Source: Chromobacterium sphagni (GTDB lineage Bacteria; Pseudomonadota; Gammaproteobacteria; Burkholderiales; Chromobacteriaceae). From it: 64,000 nucleotides of DNA. Below the pieces are notes generated by a model. It had not been told where the DNA came from, ran no database searches, and worked only from the letters and a program-made list of their open reading frames with translations. Both the position numbers and the translations under genes were made by a program. The stretch covers positions 248,001-312,000 of the forward strand of contig NZ_MKCT01000017.1 of the NCBI RefSeq assembly GCF_001855555.1, read 5' to 3'. This document shows positions 54,593-63,495 of this stretch, piece by piece. The number at the start of each line of letters is the position of its first letter. Within the stretch, counting starts at the first letter, position 1.

Positions 54593-55099
54593 TTAGGGCC
54601 GGCCCTTGTGGGGTCGGCCATTTTTTTTGCCCGCGTGGTCGAAGTCGTGGCTGTGGCCATGGTTGTCCTGGCCGAACGGCGTGTGGCAGACGCAGGGCGA
54701 GCCTTCGGCCGCTTCCACTAGTGTCTGCAAAATGCCGCAATCGGCGGCCGGATGGCTGTCGTGGCATTTGTCGCGCAGCGCCAACAACTGCTGTTCCAGC
54801 AGCCGCAGCGCTTCCACCTGCTGATGCACCTTGGCGATCTGCTGGTCTATCAGCTGGTTGATGTCTTCGCAGTCGTGCTGGTGGTCGGCCTTGAACGCCG
54901 CCAGATTGCGGATGTCGGCCAGCGACATGCCCAGCGAGCGGCAGTGCAGGATGAAGTTCAACTCGCCCAGCTGCTCCGCGGTGTAGCGGCGGTAGCCGGA
55001 GGCGGAGCGCTGCGGCTCGGACAGCAGTCCCTCGCGCTCGTAGTAGCGTATGGTTTCCACTTCGCAGCCGGTCTGGCGCGACAGTTCTCCGATCAACAT
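54593..55099 (-). CDS. cadR: MerR-family Cd/Pb-responsive regulator
   Basis: 168 residues. The MerR helix-turn-helix (LIGELSRQTGCEVETIRYYE at residues 2-21; EGLLSEPQRSASGYRRY) is followed by a dimerisation helix and metal-site Cys residues: HDCEDIN (about 77), DKCHDSHPAADCGI (about 111-121). The tail is His-rich (CVCHTPFGQDNHGHSHDFDH), as in CadR. It should bend the cadA promoter when Cd, Pb or Zn binds. It is divergent from cadA and its 3' end overlaps the lrgAB terminator. Confidence 0.92.
   Translation of the reverse strand: MLIGELSRQTGCEVETIRYYEREGLLSEPQRSASGYRRYTAEQLGELNFILHCRSLGMSLADIRNLAAFKADHQHDCEDINQLIDQQIAKVHQQVEALRLLEQQLLALRDKCHDSHPAADCGILQTLVEAAEGSPCVCHTPFGQDNHGHSHDFDHAGKKNGRPHKGRP
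54597..54628 (+). terminator. lrgAB terminator inside the 3' end of cadR
   Basis: GGCCGGCC (54597-54604) pairs with GGTCGGCC (54612-54619) with one mismatch, followed by A and eight T. On the plus strand it ends the lrgAB transcript, and it lies within the last codons of the convergent cadR gene. Confidence 0.75.
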
Positions 55100-55121
55100 G
55101 ATGCCTCCCTATCCAATCCGC

Positions 55122-55152
55122 TTGACCCTGTAGTCACTTCAGGGTGTGCAAT
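55122..55152 (+). promoter_or_regulatory. CadR-controlled cadA promoter
   Basis: TTGACC (55122-55127) and TGCAAT (55147-55152) are -35 and -10 like boxes with a long 19-nt spacer, typical of MerR-family promoters. The spacer holds a dyad with arms ACCCTG (55125-55130) and CAGGGT (55140-55145) and inner TAG/CTT, matching known CadR boxes. It lies between cadR and cadA. Confidence 0.85.
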
Positions 55153-55179
55153 GTGCCCAGACTATCAATGGAGGCGCAT

Positions 55180-57554
55180 ATGTCAAGCGCGACGCGTTAC
55201 CGCAAGCCGATGAAACCGCACGAACACCACGCCGGACACAAAGCTGGCGGAGGAGATTGCTGCGCGGTGCGGGCGGAGTCCCAGCTGGGGCTGGCGCCGG
55301 CCGATGCGCACCGGCATGGCCACGCTTGCGGGGGGGGCATGGCGAAGACCGCCATGGCCATGCGCACGATCACCGCCATGACCATGCTCACGCCGCGTCC
55401 TGCAGCGGTTCCGCCCTGCCCGGCCGGGTGAAGTTGGGCCAGGGCGCCGGCGCCCATCATTCGCGGCTGCAGATCCAGGCGATGGACTGCCCGACCGAAG
55501 CCAGGCTGATCGAGAAGGCGCTGTCCGGCATCGACGGCGTGGTGGCGCTGGAATTCAATTTCATCGAGCGGGTGCTGCTGTTGCAGCACGACCTGCCGCA
55601 CCTGGACGAGGTCAAGCGCGCCATCGCCAAGGTGGGCATGCAGGCGGTGGAGCTGGCTGGCGGCGAGCAGGCCGCGGCCCCGGTGGTGGCTTCGCGCCGC
55701 GCCAACCTGCTGCTGGTCCTGTCCGGCCTGACTGCGGCGGCTGCCGAGGGGGCGGCCTGGAGCCTGGGCGACGGCCAGCCGCTGGTGGCGGGCCTGGCGC
55801 TGGCATCCATCCTGCTGGGCGGCATTCCCACCCTGAAAAAGGGCTGGATCGCGCTGTCCAGCCGCACCTTGAACATCCATTTCCTGATGTCGGTGGCGGT
55901 GATGGGCGCGATGCTGATCGGCCAGTGGCCGGAAGCGGCGATGGTGTTGTTCCTGTTTTCCATCGCGGAAAGGCTGGAGGCGATGTCGCTGTCGCGCGCC
56001 GGCGAGGCGGTGCGGGCGCTGATGGCGCTGGCGCCGGAAACCGCCTGGGTGGCCAGCGGCGACGGCTGGCGCGAAGTGGCGGCGGCCGAGGTGGCGGTGG
56101 GCAGCCGCATCCGCGTACGTCCGGGCGAGCGGGTGCCGCTGGACGGCAGCATCGTCAGCGGCCACAGCAGCTTTGACGAGGCGCCGATCACCGGCGAGAG
56201 CCTGCCCAAGGACAAGGGGCCGCGAGATACGGTATTTGCCGGCAGCATCAACGGCGCCGGCGTGGTGGAGGTGGAGACCGGCGCCGCGGCTTCCGGCTCG
56301 GTGCTGTCGCGCATCATCGCCACCGTGCGCGACGCGCAGGCCAGCAAGGCGCCCACCCAGCGCTTCATCGACCGCTTCGCCGCCGGCTACACTCCGGTGG
56401 TGCTGGCGTTGGCCATCCTGTTCGCGCTGCTGGCGCCGACGCTGGGCTTCATGCTCTGGCACCAGGCCATCTACAGCGCGCTGGTGATGTTGGTGATCGC
56501 CTGCCCGTGCGCGCTGGTGATCGCCACCCCGGTGACGGTGGTGAGCGCGCTGGCTTCCGCCGCGCGCCATGGCCTGCTGGTGAAGGGCGGCGCGCCACTG
56601 GAGATGGCGGCGAGCATAGACACGGTATGCCTGGACAAGACCGGCACGCTGACGCTGGGCCAGCCCAGCCTGACGCGGGTGATGCCGCTGGCGGGCAATG
56701 ACGAGAACACGGTGCTGGCCTGGGCGGCGGCGCTGGACAGCCATTCCACCCACCCCTTGGCCCGCGCGGTGTTGGATGCCGCCGCGCAGCGCGGCATCCG
56801 CGCGCCGGAATCCCGCGAGGTGAGCGAACTGATAGGACGCGGCGTCAGCGGCAAGGTGGCGGGGCGCCATCTGCAGCTGGGCAGCCGTCGTCTGGCGGAC
56901 GAGCAGGGCGCGCTGTCGCCGCTGCTGGAGCAGACGCTGCAGGCGCTGGAGGTGGCCGGCGAGGGCGCGCTGGTGCTGCTGGAGGGCGACCAGGCGTTGG
57001 GCGTGCTGGCAGTGGCCGACAAGGTGCGGCCGGAAGCGGCCGCCACCATCACCCGGCTGAACGCTATGGGTGTGGGGACGGTGATGCTCAGCGGCGACAG
57101 CCCACAGGTGGCGCAGGCGGTGGCCAGGCTGACCGGCGTCGGCGCGGCTCACGGCGGCCTGCTGCCGCAGGACAAGTTGCGCCATATCGAGCGCCTGCAG
57201 CAGAGCGGCAAGGTGGCGATGGTGGGCGACGGCGTCAACGACGCGCCGGCGCTGGCCCGCGCCGACCTGGGCATCGCGATGGGCGCGGCCGGTTCCGACA
57301 GCGCGCTGGAGACGGCGGGCGTGGCGCTGATGGACGACAAGCTGTCACGGCTGGCCGACCTGATCTCTCACGCGCGCCGCGCCGCGCGGGTGCTGAAGGC
57401 CAATATCGCCATCGCGCTGGGTATCAAGCTGCTGTTTTTCGTCTTGGCCATGCTGGGCATCGCCAGTCTGTGGATGGCGGTGTTCGCCGATGTCGGCACC
57501 AGCCTGATCGTGATTGGCAACGGCCTGCGGCTGGCCGGCAAGGTGAAGGCCTGA
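55180..57554 (+). pseudogene. cadA: Cd/Zn/Pb-transporting P1B ATPase, frameshifted near start
   Basis: ATG 55180 has a strong GGAGG site and opens a His/Cys-rich metal-binding N-terminus (HEHHAGHK, DCC, HRHGHACGG). At the G8 run (55330-55337) the frame is lost; the other frame continues the same domain (HGEDRHGHAHDHRHDHAH) into the ATPase. The gene is 2375 nt, one base short of a whole frame. The rest is intact: metal-binding MDCPTEA, phosphatase TGES, CPC in the membrane (CPCALVIATP), DKTGTLT and GDGVNDAPALA. It exports Cd, Zn or Pb from the cytosol. G8 may be phase-variable or an assembly error. Confidence 0.85.
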
Positions 57555-57558
57555 GGAT

Positions 57559-58269
57559 TCAGGCGTAGGTGTCCACGTTCTGTCCGGGCTTGGTCTGGCT
57601 GTCCGACGGGGAGCTGGCCTGCTGGGCCTTCTGCAGCGGACTGAGGTTTGGGTTGCCGCTTTGCTGCTGCAGCAGCTGCATCCGCGCCTGCTGTTCCATC
57701 TGCGAGGCCTCCGCCGCCACCGCGCGGTCCTGGCCGGACGGGTCGACCGGCGCCAGAGCCGCGGTGCGCACCGTCTGGGCGTTCTGGATGGTTTCCTGCG
57801 GGGTATTGCCCTGGCTGACCCGTATGCTGACTTCGCCGCCTATCGCATACTGCTTGCCATCAGGCCCCTGTTCATAGGTGAAGCTGGCCGCGCCCGCCAG
57901 CGCGCCGCCAGCCGCTTGGTGGGCGGCTTCGTGGCGGCGCACGTCGGTGTCGCGCGCCTTCAGTTCTGCCACCTGTTTTTGCTGGTCGGCGTTCAGCGGC
58001 TTGCCGTCCGGGGTTTTGGGCGTCGCGGGATTGCTGTTCTGCGCGCCGTTGCCGCCGCTGGAGCCTGAACCGGCGTCGTTGCCGCTTTTGCCGCTGGCGC
58101 TGCCGCCGGCCACGGCCTGGCTGCCGGAGCCATCGTTGCCGCCGCTGGATGTGGTGGGGATGCTGGCCGCCTGGGCGCGCAATTGCTGGCAGGCAGGGCA
58201 TTGGCAATTGGGGCCGTGCATGCTGATGCCGTAACTGCCGCCGGCGCTGGCTACGCTGGAAATGGACAT
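57559..58269 (-). CDS. SprA-related putative metalloprotease
   Basis: 236 residues. A low-complexity Gly/Ser/Asn-rich N-terminal part (about 40-95), with CQCPACQQL near 23-31, precedes a conserved core: VAELKARDTDVRRHEAAHQA (about 118-137), containing the zinc-like HEAAH motif, then SFTYEQGPDGKQYAIGGEVS. Proteins of this kind are called SprA-related or putative metalloprotease. ATG 58269 has AGGA upstream and an extra ATG at 58290 is possible. No signal peptide is clear. Function unproven. Confidence 0.75.
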   Translation of the reverse strand: MSISSVASAGGSYGISMHGPNCQCPACQQLRAQAASIPTTSSGGNDGSGSQAVAGGSASGKSGNDAGSGSSGGNGAQNSNPATPKTPDGKPLNADQQKQVAELKARDTDVRRHEAAHQAAGGALAGAASFTYEQGPDGKQYAIGGEVSIRVSQGNTPQETIQNAQTVRTAALAPVDPSGQDRAVAAEASQMEQQARMQLLQQQSGNPNLSPLQKAQQASSPSDSQTKPGQNVDTYA

Positions 58270-58367
58270 GGCCGGATTTCCTTCTAACATTTCAGTATAG
58301 AAGCGCTTGCCCGCTATTCCAGCGCGCGTGGCAGAATGTCCGCATGGAAATCATGCTGGAGAACGAA

Positions 58368-58847
58368 ATGAATGAACAGGCGCAGGGACAGCGCGAGCTG
58401 GTGATGTCGGTATTGATGACGCCGGACATGGCCAATTTTTCCGGCAACGTGCACGGCGGCGTGCTGCTGAAGCTGCTGGACCAGGTGGCTTACGCCTGCG
58501 CCAGCCGCTACGCCGGTCGCTATGTGGTGACCTTGTCGGTGGATCAGGTGCTGTTCAAGCAGGCGATCCATGTCGGCGAGCTGGTGACTTTCTTCGCCAG
58601 CGTCAACCATGTCGGCCGCACCTCGATGGAGGTTGGCATCAAGGTGGTGGCGGAAAACATCCAGCAGCGCAGCCTGCGGCACACCAACAGCTGCTATTTC
58701 ACCATGGTGGCGTTCGAGGACGGCAAGGCGGTGGCGGTGCCGCCCCTGGCGCTGGATACGCCGGACCAGCAGCGGCGTTTCCGCGGCGCGGAAATGCGCA
58801 AGCAACTGCGCATCGAGATGCAGCAGCGCAAGGACGCCATAGGCTAG
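58368..58847 (+). CDS. Acyl-CoA thioesterase (hotdog, YciA-like)
   Basis: 159 residues. The hotdog domain has MTPDMANFSGNVHGGVLLKL (about 17-36), the substrate-site region DQVAYACASRY, and the SVDQVLFKQAIHVGELV strand. It hydrolyses acyl-CoA to free acid in the cytosol. The start at 58368 has GGAG 6 nt upstream; ATG 58344 and 58353 are longer options without good sites. Acyl-chain preference is unknown. Confidence 0.88.
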   Translation: MNEQAQGQRELVMSVLMTPDMANFSGNVHGGVLLKLLDQVAYACASRYAGRYVVTLSVDQVLFKQAIHVGELVTFFASVNHVGRTSMEVGIKVVAENIQQRSLRHTNSCYFTMVAFEDGKAVAVPPLALDTPDQQRRFRGAEMRKQLRIEMQQRKDAIG

Positions 58848-58928
58848 GCCGGGAGGCTCCGCCGCCGGCCTGTTCCGGAGGCGGGGCCTGGTCTACAATC
58901 GGCGTTTGCCTTTCCGCCTTCCCCTCCC

Positions 58929-59603
58929 ATGTATACCCTGATACACCAAGATCCCCGCTTTTACCTGGTCGACAAGCATGCCGGCGTCGGCTTCCACCGC
59001 GAAGGCGAGGAGGACGGCCTGATGGATGCGCTGCGCGCCGGGCTGGGCGACGCGGCGCTGTGGCCGGTGCACCGGCTGGACCGCATCACGTCCGGGCTGA
59101 TTCTGGTGGCGCGCTCGGCCGAAACCGCGCGGCAGTTGGGCGAGGCGCTGGCCGGCCGCGAGGTGGAGAAATACTATCTGGCGCTGTCCGACCGCAAGCC
59201 GCTGAAGAAGCAGGGCAGGGTGAGCGGCGACATGGCCAAGGGGCGCGGCGGGGCGTGGCGCCTGTTGGCCAGCCAGGACAATCCGGCGCTCACCCAGTTT
59301 TTCAGCTACTCGCTGCAGCCGGGCGTGAGGCTCTTTCTGCTGCGGCCGCGCACCGGCAAAACCCACCAGCTGCGGGTGGCGCTCAAATCGCAGGGCGCGC
59401 CGATACTCGGGGATGTTCTCTATGGCGGCAGCGCGGCCGACCGCGGCTATCTGCACGCCTACGCGCTGCGTTTCAGCCTGGATGGCGAAGATTTCCGCTT
59501 CGTCTGCCCGCCGCGGCAGGGGGAGCATTTCACCGGCGCAGCCTGCCGGCAGCTGCTGGACACCCTGTCAGCGCCGTGGGAGCTGTCCTGGCCCAGGGCC
59601 TGA
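58929..59603 (+). CDS. RluA-family pseudouridine synthase
   Basis: 224 residues. The catalytic motif HRLDRITSGLILVAR (about 49-63) has the Asp nucleophile, and RTGKTHQLRVAL (about 142-153) is a second family motif. It converts uridine to pseudouridine in RNA. It is short and lacks an S4 domain, as in the small RluA-like group rather than RluC or RluD; the RNA target is unknown. It is convergent with the ydjC-like gene. Confidence 0.88.
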   Translation: MYTLIHQDPRFYLVDKHAGVGFHREGEEDGLMDALRAGLGDAALWPVHRLDRITSGLILVARSAETARQLGEALAGREVEKYYLALSDRKPLKKQGRVSGDMAKGRGGAWRLLASQDNPALTQFFSYSLQPGVRLFLLRPRTGKTHQLRVALKSQGAPILGDVLYGGSAADRGYLHAYALRFSLDGEDFRFVCPPRQGEHFTGAACRQLLDTLSAPWELSWPRA

Positions 59604-59609
59604 TCGGCC

Positions 59610-60419
59610 TCAGGCGGCGACGGCGGCCGGCTGGAAGCGGCCGATTTCCACCTGGTGCCGGCGGCAGTGCTCGCCGAAGGCGTCGCTGATCAGGTAGTCG
59701 AACTCGCGGCTGCGGCTGGCGGCGATCGGGTCTTCGGCATCGCTCGCCGGCAGGCCGGGATGGCACATGATCAGCGCCTGGTCAGGCGCGCGGGCCAGCC
59801 AAGCCTGCATCAGTCCGGCGAAGTCGGCCTGCGGGCTGAGCGAATACATGCCGCCGAACCATGGCGCGGTGGCGAAGCCGTGCTCCTGCGCCTGTTCGTT
59901 GAAATTGATGCAGACGCTGCGCAGGATCAGCGACTTGAGCCGGTTGTCGCCGGGGTGGCCCAGCTTGTCCGGCGCGCGCAGATAGGGCCGCTGACCCTGC
60001 GGCCAGCGCCGCAGAATGGCGTCGAACAAGGCGTCGCGTATCACCGGCAGCGCGTGCACATGCTGGTGGCCATCGACAAAATCCGGCAGCTGGCCGAAGT
60101 GTTCGGCGAAGCGGTCGATCTGCGATAGCGCCTCGTCCCGCAACGCCGGCTGCGACAGCTGGCGCAACTGGCTCTTCATCAACCAGTGCGACAGCGGCTT
60201 GGCCGGCGTGTCGAAGCCGTGGGTCAGATTGAAGTGCAGGCCGATGTCGGCGCGGCGCGCGCGGGCTTTCAGATCGCCGGCCAGCGCCGGCCAGTGCGGC
60301 GACTGGCTCATCACGCTGGTGGCGGACAGGCGCCCGGCGTCCAGCAATTGCAGGATGCCGGCGCTGATGCTGCCGGACTGGGCGAAGTCGTCGGCGCAGA
60401 GTGTCAATCGTTTTGTCAT
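59610..60419 (-). CDS. YdjC/ChbG-family deacetylase
   Basis: 269 residues. Metal-site motifs of the family: LCADDFAQSG near residue 7, IGLHFNLTHG (about 59-68), DGHQHVHALP (about 115-124) and MCHPGLP near 228. Members deacetylate N-acetyl sugars; the NaxD branch acts on undecaprenyl-phosphate-linked amino sugars in lipid A modification. It is the last gene of a minus-strand set with GtrA, GT2 and GT39 genes, which supports the NaxD-like role. Confidence 0.85.
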   Translation of the reverse strand: MTKRLTLCADDFAQSGSISAGILQLLDAGRLSATSVMSQSPHWPALAGDLKARARRADIGLHFNLTHGFDTPAKPLSHWLMKSQLRQLSQPALRDEALSQIDRFAEHFGQLPDFVDGHQHVHALPVIRDALFDAILRRWPQGQRPYLRAPDKLGHPGDNRLKSLILRSVCINFNEQAQEHGFATAPWFGGMYSLSPQADFAGLMQAWLARAPDQALIMCHPGLPASDAEDPIAASRSREFDYLISDAFGEHCRRHQVEIGRFQPAAVAA

Positions 60420-60473
60420 GAACAGTACGACCAGCGGCGTGCCGGAAAGTTTAGTGATCCGGCATGCCAGGCG

Positions 60474-60863
60474 TTAATTTGTTTGAGGGGCGGAGGCGAA
60501 GGCCCACAGCTTGCCCAGCAGGAAGGTGAGCACCGCCACGCTGAACAGCACGATGCACAGCGACAGCCGGTAATCCAGCGCGCTGAAGCGCAGCAGCAGG
60601 AAGTACATCGCCTCGTTGACGCAGAAGCTCAGGCAGGACACGCCGAAGAAGCGCGGCAGCGCCTGGCGGTGTGGCACGTGGCCTGCCTCGAAGGTGAAAC
60701 GGCGATGGCCCCAGTAGCTGAGCTGGAACGCCGCCAGGAAGGCCAGCGCGTTGGCGAGGAGCGGCGGCAGGCCCAGCGGCACCATCACCAGCGCCACCAG
60801 CATGAAGTGCAGCAGCATTGCCGACACCCCCACCACGCCGAACCAGAACAGTTGCCGCGTCAT
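60474..60863 (-). CDS. GtrA-family membrane protein
   Basis: 129 residues with four membrane helices (WFGVVGVSAMLLHFMLVALV at the start; FLAAFQLSYWGHRRFTF; LGKLWAFA at the end). GtrA-type proteins are thought to flip undecaprenyl-phosphate sugars across the inner membrane. The start at 60863 overlaps the stop of the GT2 gene (ATGA), so they are coupled. Confidence 0.87.
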   Translation of the reverse strand: MTRQLFWFGVVGVSAMLLHFMLVALVMVPLGLPPLLANALAFLAAFQLSYWGHRRFTFEAGHVPHRQALPRFFGVSCLSFCVNEAMYFLLLRFSALDYRLSLCIVLFSVAVLTFLLGKLWAFASAPQTN

Positions 60864-61873
60864 GCCCGCTGGCCATCCCGTGGCTTGCTGATGCGGCTGA
60901 TCAGATAGGTGGGGCGGCCCTTCACCTCGTTGAAGATGCGGCCGACGTATTCGCCCAATATCCCTATCGACAACAATTGCACGCCGCCCAGGAAGGTGAC
61001 CGCCACCGCCAGCGTCGGCCAGCCGCTGACCGGGTTGCCGTACAGCATGGTGTGGATGAACTCCCAGATGGCGTAGCCTATCGACAGCATCGAGATGACG
61101 CAGCCGACCAGTGTCCAGATGCGCAGCGGCATATTGGAGAAGGCGGTCAGGCCGGTCAGGCCCAGGCCGAGCAGGCTGCGGAAGTTGAAGCTGCTCTTGC
61201 CGGCGCGGCGCTGCTGAGTTTGGGTTTCCATCGCCAGCTGGGTGAAGCCCACCCAGTTGTACAGGCCCTTCATGAAGCGGTTGCGCTCCGGCATCTGGCG
61301 CAGCGCATCCAGGATGCTGCGGTCCAGCACGCGGAAATCCTGGGTGTTTTCCGGAATCTTCAGCGGCGCGCCGCTGTTGAGCAGCGCGTAGAACACGCGG
61401 GTGAAGGCGCGCTTGGCCAGTGTTTCGTTGTCGCGGTTGGCGCGCACGCTGTACACCATGTCGTAGCCTTCGCGCCACTTCTCCAGGAACACCGGCACCA
61501 TTTCCGGCGGGTGCTGGAAGTCGCCGTCTATCAGCACCGCCACGTCGCCGGCGATGTTGTCTATGCCGGCGGTGAGGGCGATCTCCTTGCCGAAATTGCG
61601 CGACAGCTGGATCAGCGTCACCGGTAGCCGTTGACCGGCCTCCAGCACCTTGGGCACGGTGTCGTCGCGGCTGCCGTCGTCCACCACCACCAGTTCGTGG
61701 CGCAGATTGTGCTGCTTCAGCAGCCGGTGCAGCGTCTCCAGCATCGGCACGATGTTTTCCGACTCGTTGTAGGCCGGGATGATGCAGCTGACCAGCGGGT
61801 CGAGCGGACGCTCGGCGGCGTGCAGCTCAAGCAGATAGGGCGGGACGAAGCCGGGTTGGCGAGTGTCGGTCAT
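60860..61873 (-). CDS. GT2 polyprenyl-phosphate glycosyltransferase
   Basis: 337 residues. The cytosolic GT-A domain has VSCIIPAYNESENIVPMLE (about 28-46), VVVDDGSRDDT, and the DxD-like VLIDGDFQHPPE (about 117). The C-terminus has two membrane helices (IWTLVGCVISMLSIGYAIWE; LAVAVTFLGGVQLLSIGILG), as in ArnC and GtrB. It should attach a sugar to undecaprenyl phosphate. ATG 61873 has AGGA upstream. It lies in an operon between GT39 and GtrA genes. Confidence 0.9.
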   Translation of the reverse strand: MTDTRQPGFVPPYLLELHAAERPLDPLVSCIIPAYNESENIVPMLETLHRLLKQHNLRHELVVVDDGSRDDTVPKVLEAGQRLPVTLIQLSRNFGKEIALTAGIDNIAGDVAVLIDGDFQHPPEMVPVFLEKWREGYDMVYSVRANRDNETLAKRAFTRVFYALLNSGAPLKIPENTQDFRVLDRSILDALRQMPERNRFMKGLYNWVGFTQLAMETQTQQRRAGKSSFNFRSLLGLGLTGLTAFSNMPLRIWTLVGCVISMLSIGYAIWEFIHTMLYGNPVSGWPTLAVAVTFLGGVQLLSIGILGEYVGRIFNEVKGRPTYLISRISKPRDGQRA

Positions 61874-61890
61874 GGTTAGGTCCTGGGCGT

Positions 61891-63360
61891 TCAGTTGCTG
61901 CCGGCGGGGCGCAGCAGCAGCATGTGGTCCTTCATCACCGCGAATTCGCCCACCCTGGCGTAACCGGCGGCGATGGGCGCGGGCAGGCTGGCGTAGTCGC
62001 GCTGCTCGGTGGCGATGAAGCTGCCTGGATGGGATGCCAGCAGCGCTGCCAACGCCTCGGGCTTGGCGGTGGTGCGCACCTTGCCTTGGCTGTAGAACTC
62101 GGCCGAGAACTCGCGGCGGCTGTCCCAGTAGATCAGGATGGCGTCGGACTGAGGCTGCTGTTGCTTCCAGGCGGCGATCACCGGCTTCTGGGTGCGGAAA
62201 TAGCGCGCGCCGTCGTGCCACTGCAGGCCGACGGCCACCAGTATCAGGATGCCCGAGACCATGGCCAGCCAGGGCAATGCGGAGCCGGAGGATGGACCGC
62301 GGCCGCGTTGCCATAGCTCCGCCATCAGCAGGGCGGCGCCGGGCAGCATCGGCAGCGAATACGGGAAGATGATATTGCCGGACAGAGTGAAGAACAGCAG
62401 CGTCATCAGCGTCCACAGCGCGAGGTACAGCAGCCAGCCGTCGTCGCTGCCGCCGCGGCACAGGGCCGGCAGGCGGCGGACATTGCGGGCCAGCCAGACC
62501 AGCATCGCCAGCGACCAGGGGAACAGGGCGCCGAAGGCGTACGGCCAGATCATGCCGCGCGGCGTGGCGTGGGCGAAGCCGTACTTGTCGCCCTTCCAGC
62601 CGGAGTCAAGGAAGCGGCTGACGTGTTCGCCCATGATGAAGTAGTTGAGGAAGCCCGGCGTGCGGATTTCCGCCCAGACATACCAGGGCAGCGCGACGGC
62701 GACAACCAGCAGCGTGCCGGAAATCCACGGCAGCTCGCGCCACAGGGCTTTCCACTGGTTGTGGATCAGTACCCAGAAGAAGATGGGCATGCCCACCAGC
62801 ACCACCGCCAGCGGGCCCTTTGCCAGCATTCCCAGGCCCAGGCCGGCGAAGAAGGCGTAGCGCCAGGCGCGGCCGCCGCCCTGCATCGCGTGCCAGAACG
62901 CCACCTGGCTCAGCGTGACGCAAAACAGCAGCGAGGGGTCGGTCATCACCGTGCCGGCCGCGCCGTAGAACAATAGTCCGCCGCCCAATAGCAGCGTGGT
63001 CGCCAGCGCGGCTTCGCCGCCATGGCGGCGGCGCATCAGGCCAGCGGTCAGCCACAGCGCGGCCAAGGACAGCAGCAGGGCGGGCAGGCGCGCGGCCAGC
63101 TCGTTGACGCCGAACAAGCCCATGCTGGCGGCGGACAGCCAGGTGGACAGCGGCGGTTTGGCCCAGAACGGCACACCGTAGTCGTGCAGCGGCGTCACCC
63201 AGTTGCCGGTTTCCAGCATCTTGCGGGCGATTTCTGCGTAGCGCGCCTCGGTGGTGTCTGTGAGCGGGATCGCCCACAGCGCCAGCAGGCGGATGGCCAG
63301 CAGCGTCAGCAGCACATAGCCGGCGGTTTTTTTCCAGGAGGAGGTTGCAGCGTTTTTCAT
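61891..63360 (-). CDS. GT39 (ArnT-like) glycosyltransferase
   Basis: 489 residues with about 11-12 membrane helices. The periplasmic loop after the first helix has DTTEARYAEIARKMLETGNW (about 36-55) and PLHDYGVPFWAKPPLSTWL, marks of the ArnT family that use polyprenyl-phosphate sugars. A C-terminal soluble part follows (YWDSRREFSAEFYSQGK). It probably moves an amino sugar onto lipid A or a surface glycan. ATG 63360 is chosen; the frame extends to 63411. First gene of the four-gene set. Confidence 0.88.
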   Translation of the reverse strand: MKNAATSSWKKTAGYVLLTLLAIRLLALWAIPLTDTTEARYAEIARKMLETGNWVTPLHDYGVPFWAKPPLSTWLSAASMGLFGVNELAARLPALLLSLAALWLTAGLMRRRHGGEAALATTLLLGGGLLFYGAAGTVMTDPSLLFCVTLSQVAFWHAMQGGGRAWRYAFFAGLGLGMLAKGPLAVVLVGMPIFFWVLIHNQWKALWRELPWISGTLLVVAVALPWYVWAEIRTPGFLNYFIMGEHVSRFLDSGWKGDKYGFAHATPRGMIWPYAFGALFPWSLAMLVWLARNVRRLPALCRGGSDDGWLLYLALWTLMTLLFFTLSGNIIFPYSLPMLPGAALLMAELWQRGRGPSSGSALPWLAMVSGILILVAVGLQWHDGARYFRTQKPVIAAWKQQQPQSDAILIYWDSRREFSAEFYSQGKVRTTAKPEALAALLASHPGSFIATEQRDYASLPAPIAAGYARVGEFAVMKDHMLLLRPAGSN

Positions 63361-63442
63361 GCAGAGTCTTGTTGTCAAAGCTGAATGTTCGGTTCGCGGC
63401 AAGGCTATCACAGACCGCTGGCCGCGTCTTCCCGGCGCGGAC

Positions 63443-63475
63443 GCAAAAACGCCACCTCGGGGAGGAGGTGGCGTT
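63443..63475 (-). terminator. Terminator of peptide transporter gene
   Basis: An 11-bp stem (63448-63458 with 63465-63475) and 6-nt loop; on the minus strand the hairpin runs into a T stretch (63445-63449). It lies 20 nt past the transporter stop. Confidence 0.88.
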
Positions 63476-63495
63476 CTGTCTGCAGCGGCGCGGGC

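Noticed and set aside
55146-55439. cadA starting at 55146 in the downstream frame
   Set aside because: The N-terminal ~60 residues in that frame are Arg/Ala-rich nonsense and overlap the promoter; ATG 55180 in the other frame has the strong ribosome site and metal-binding sequence.
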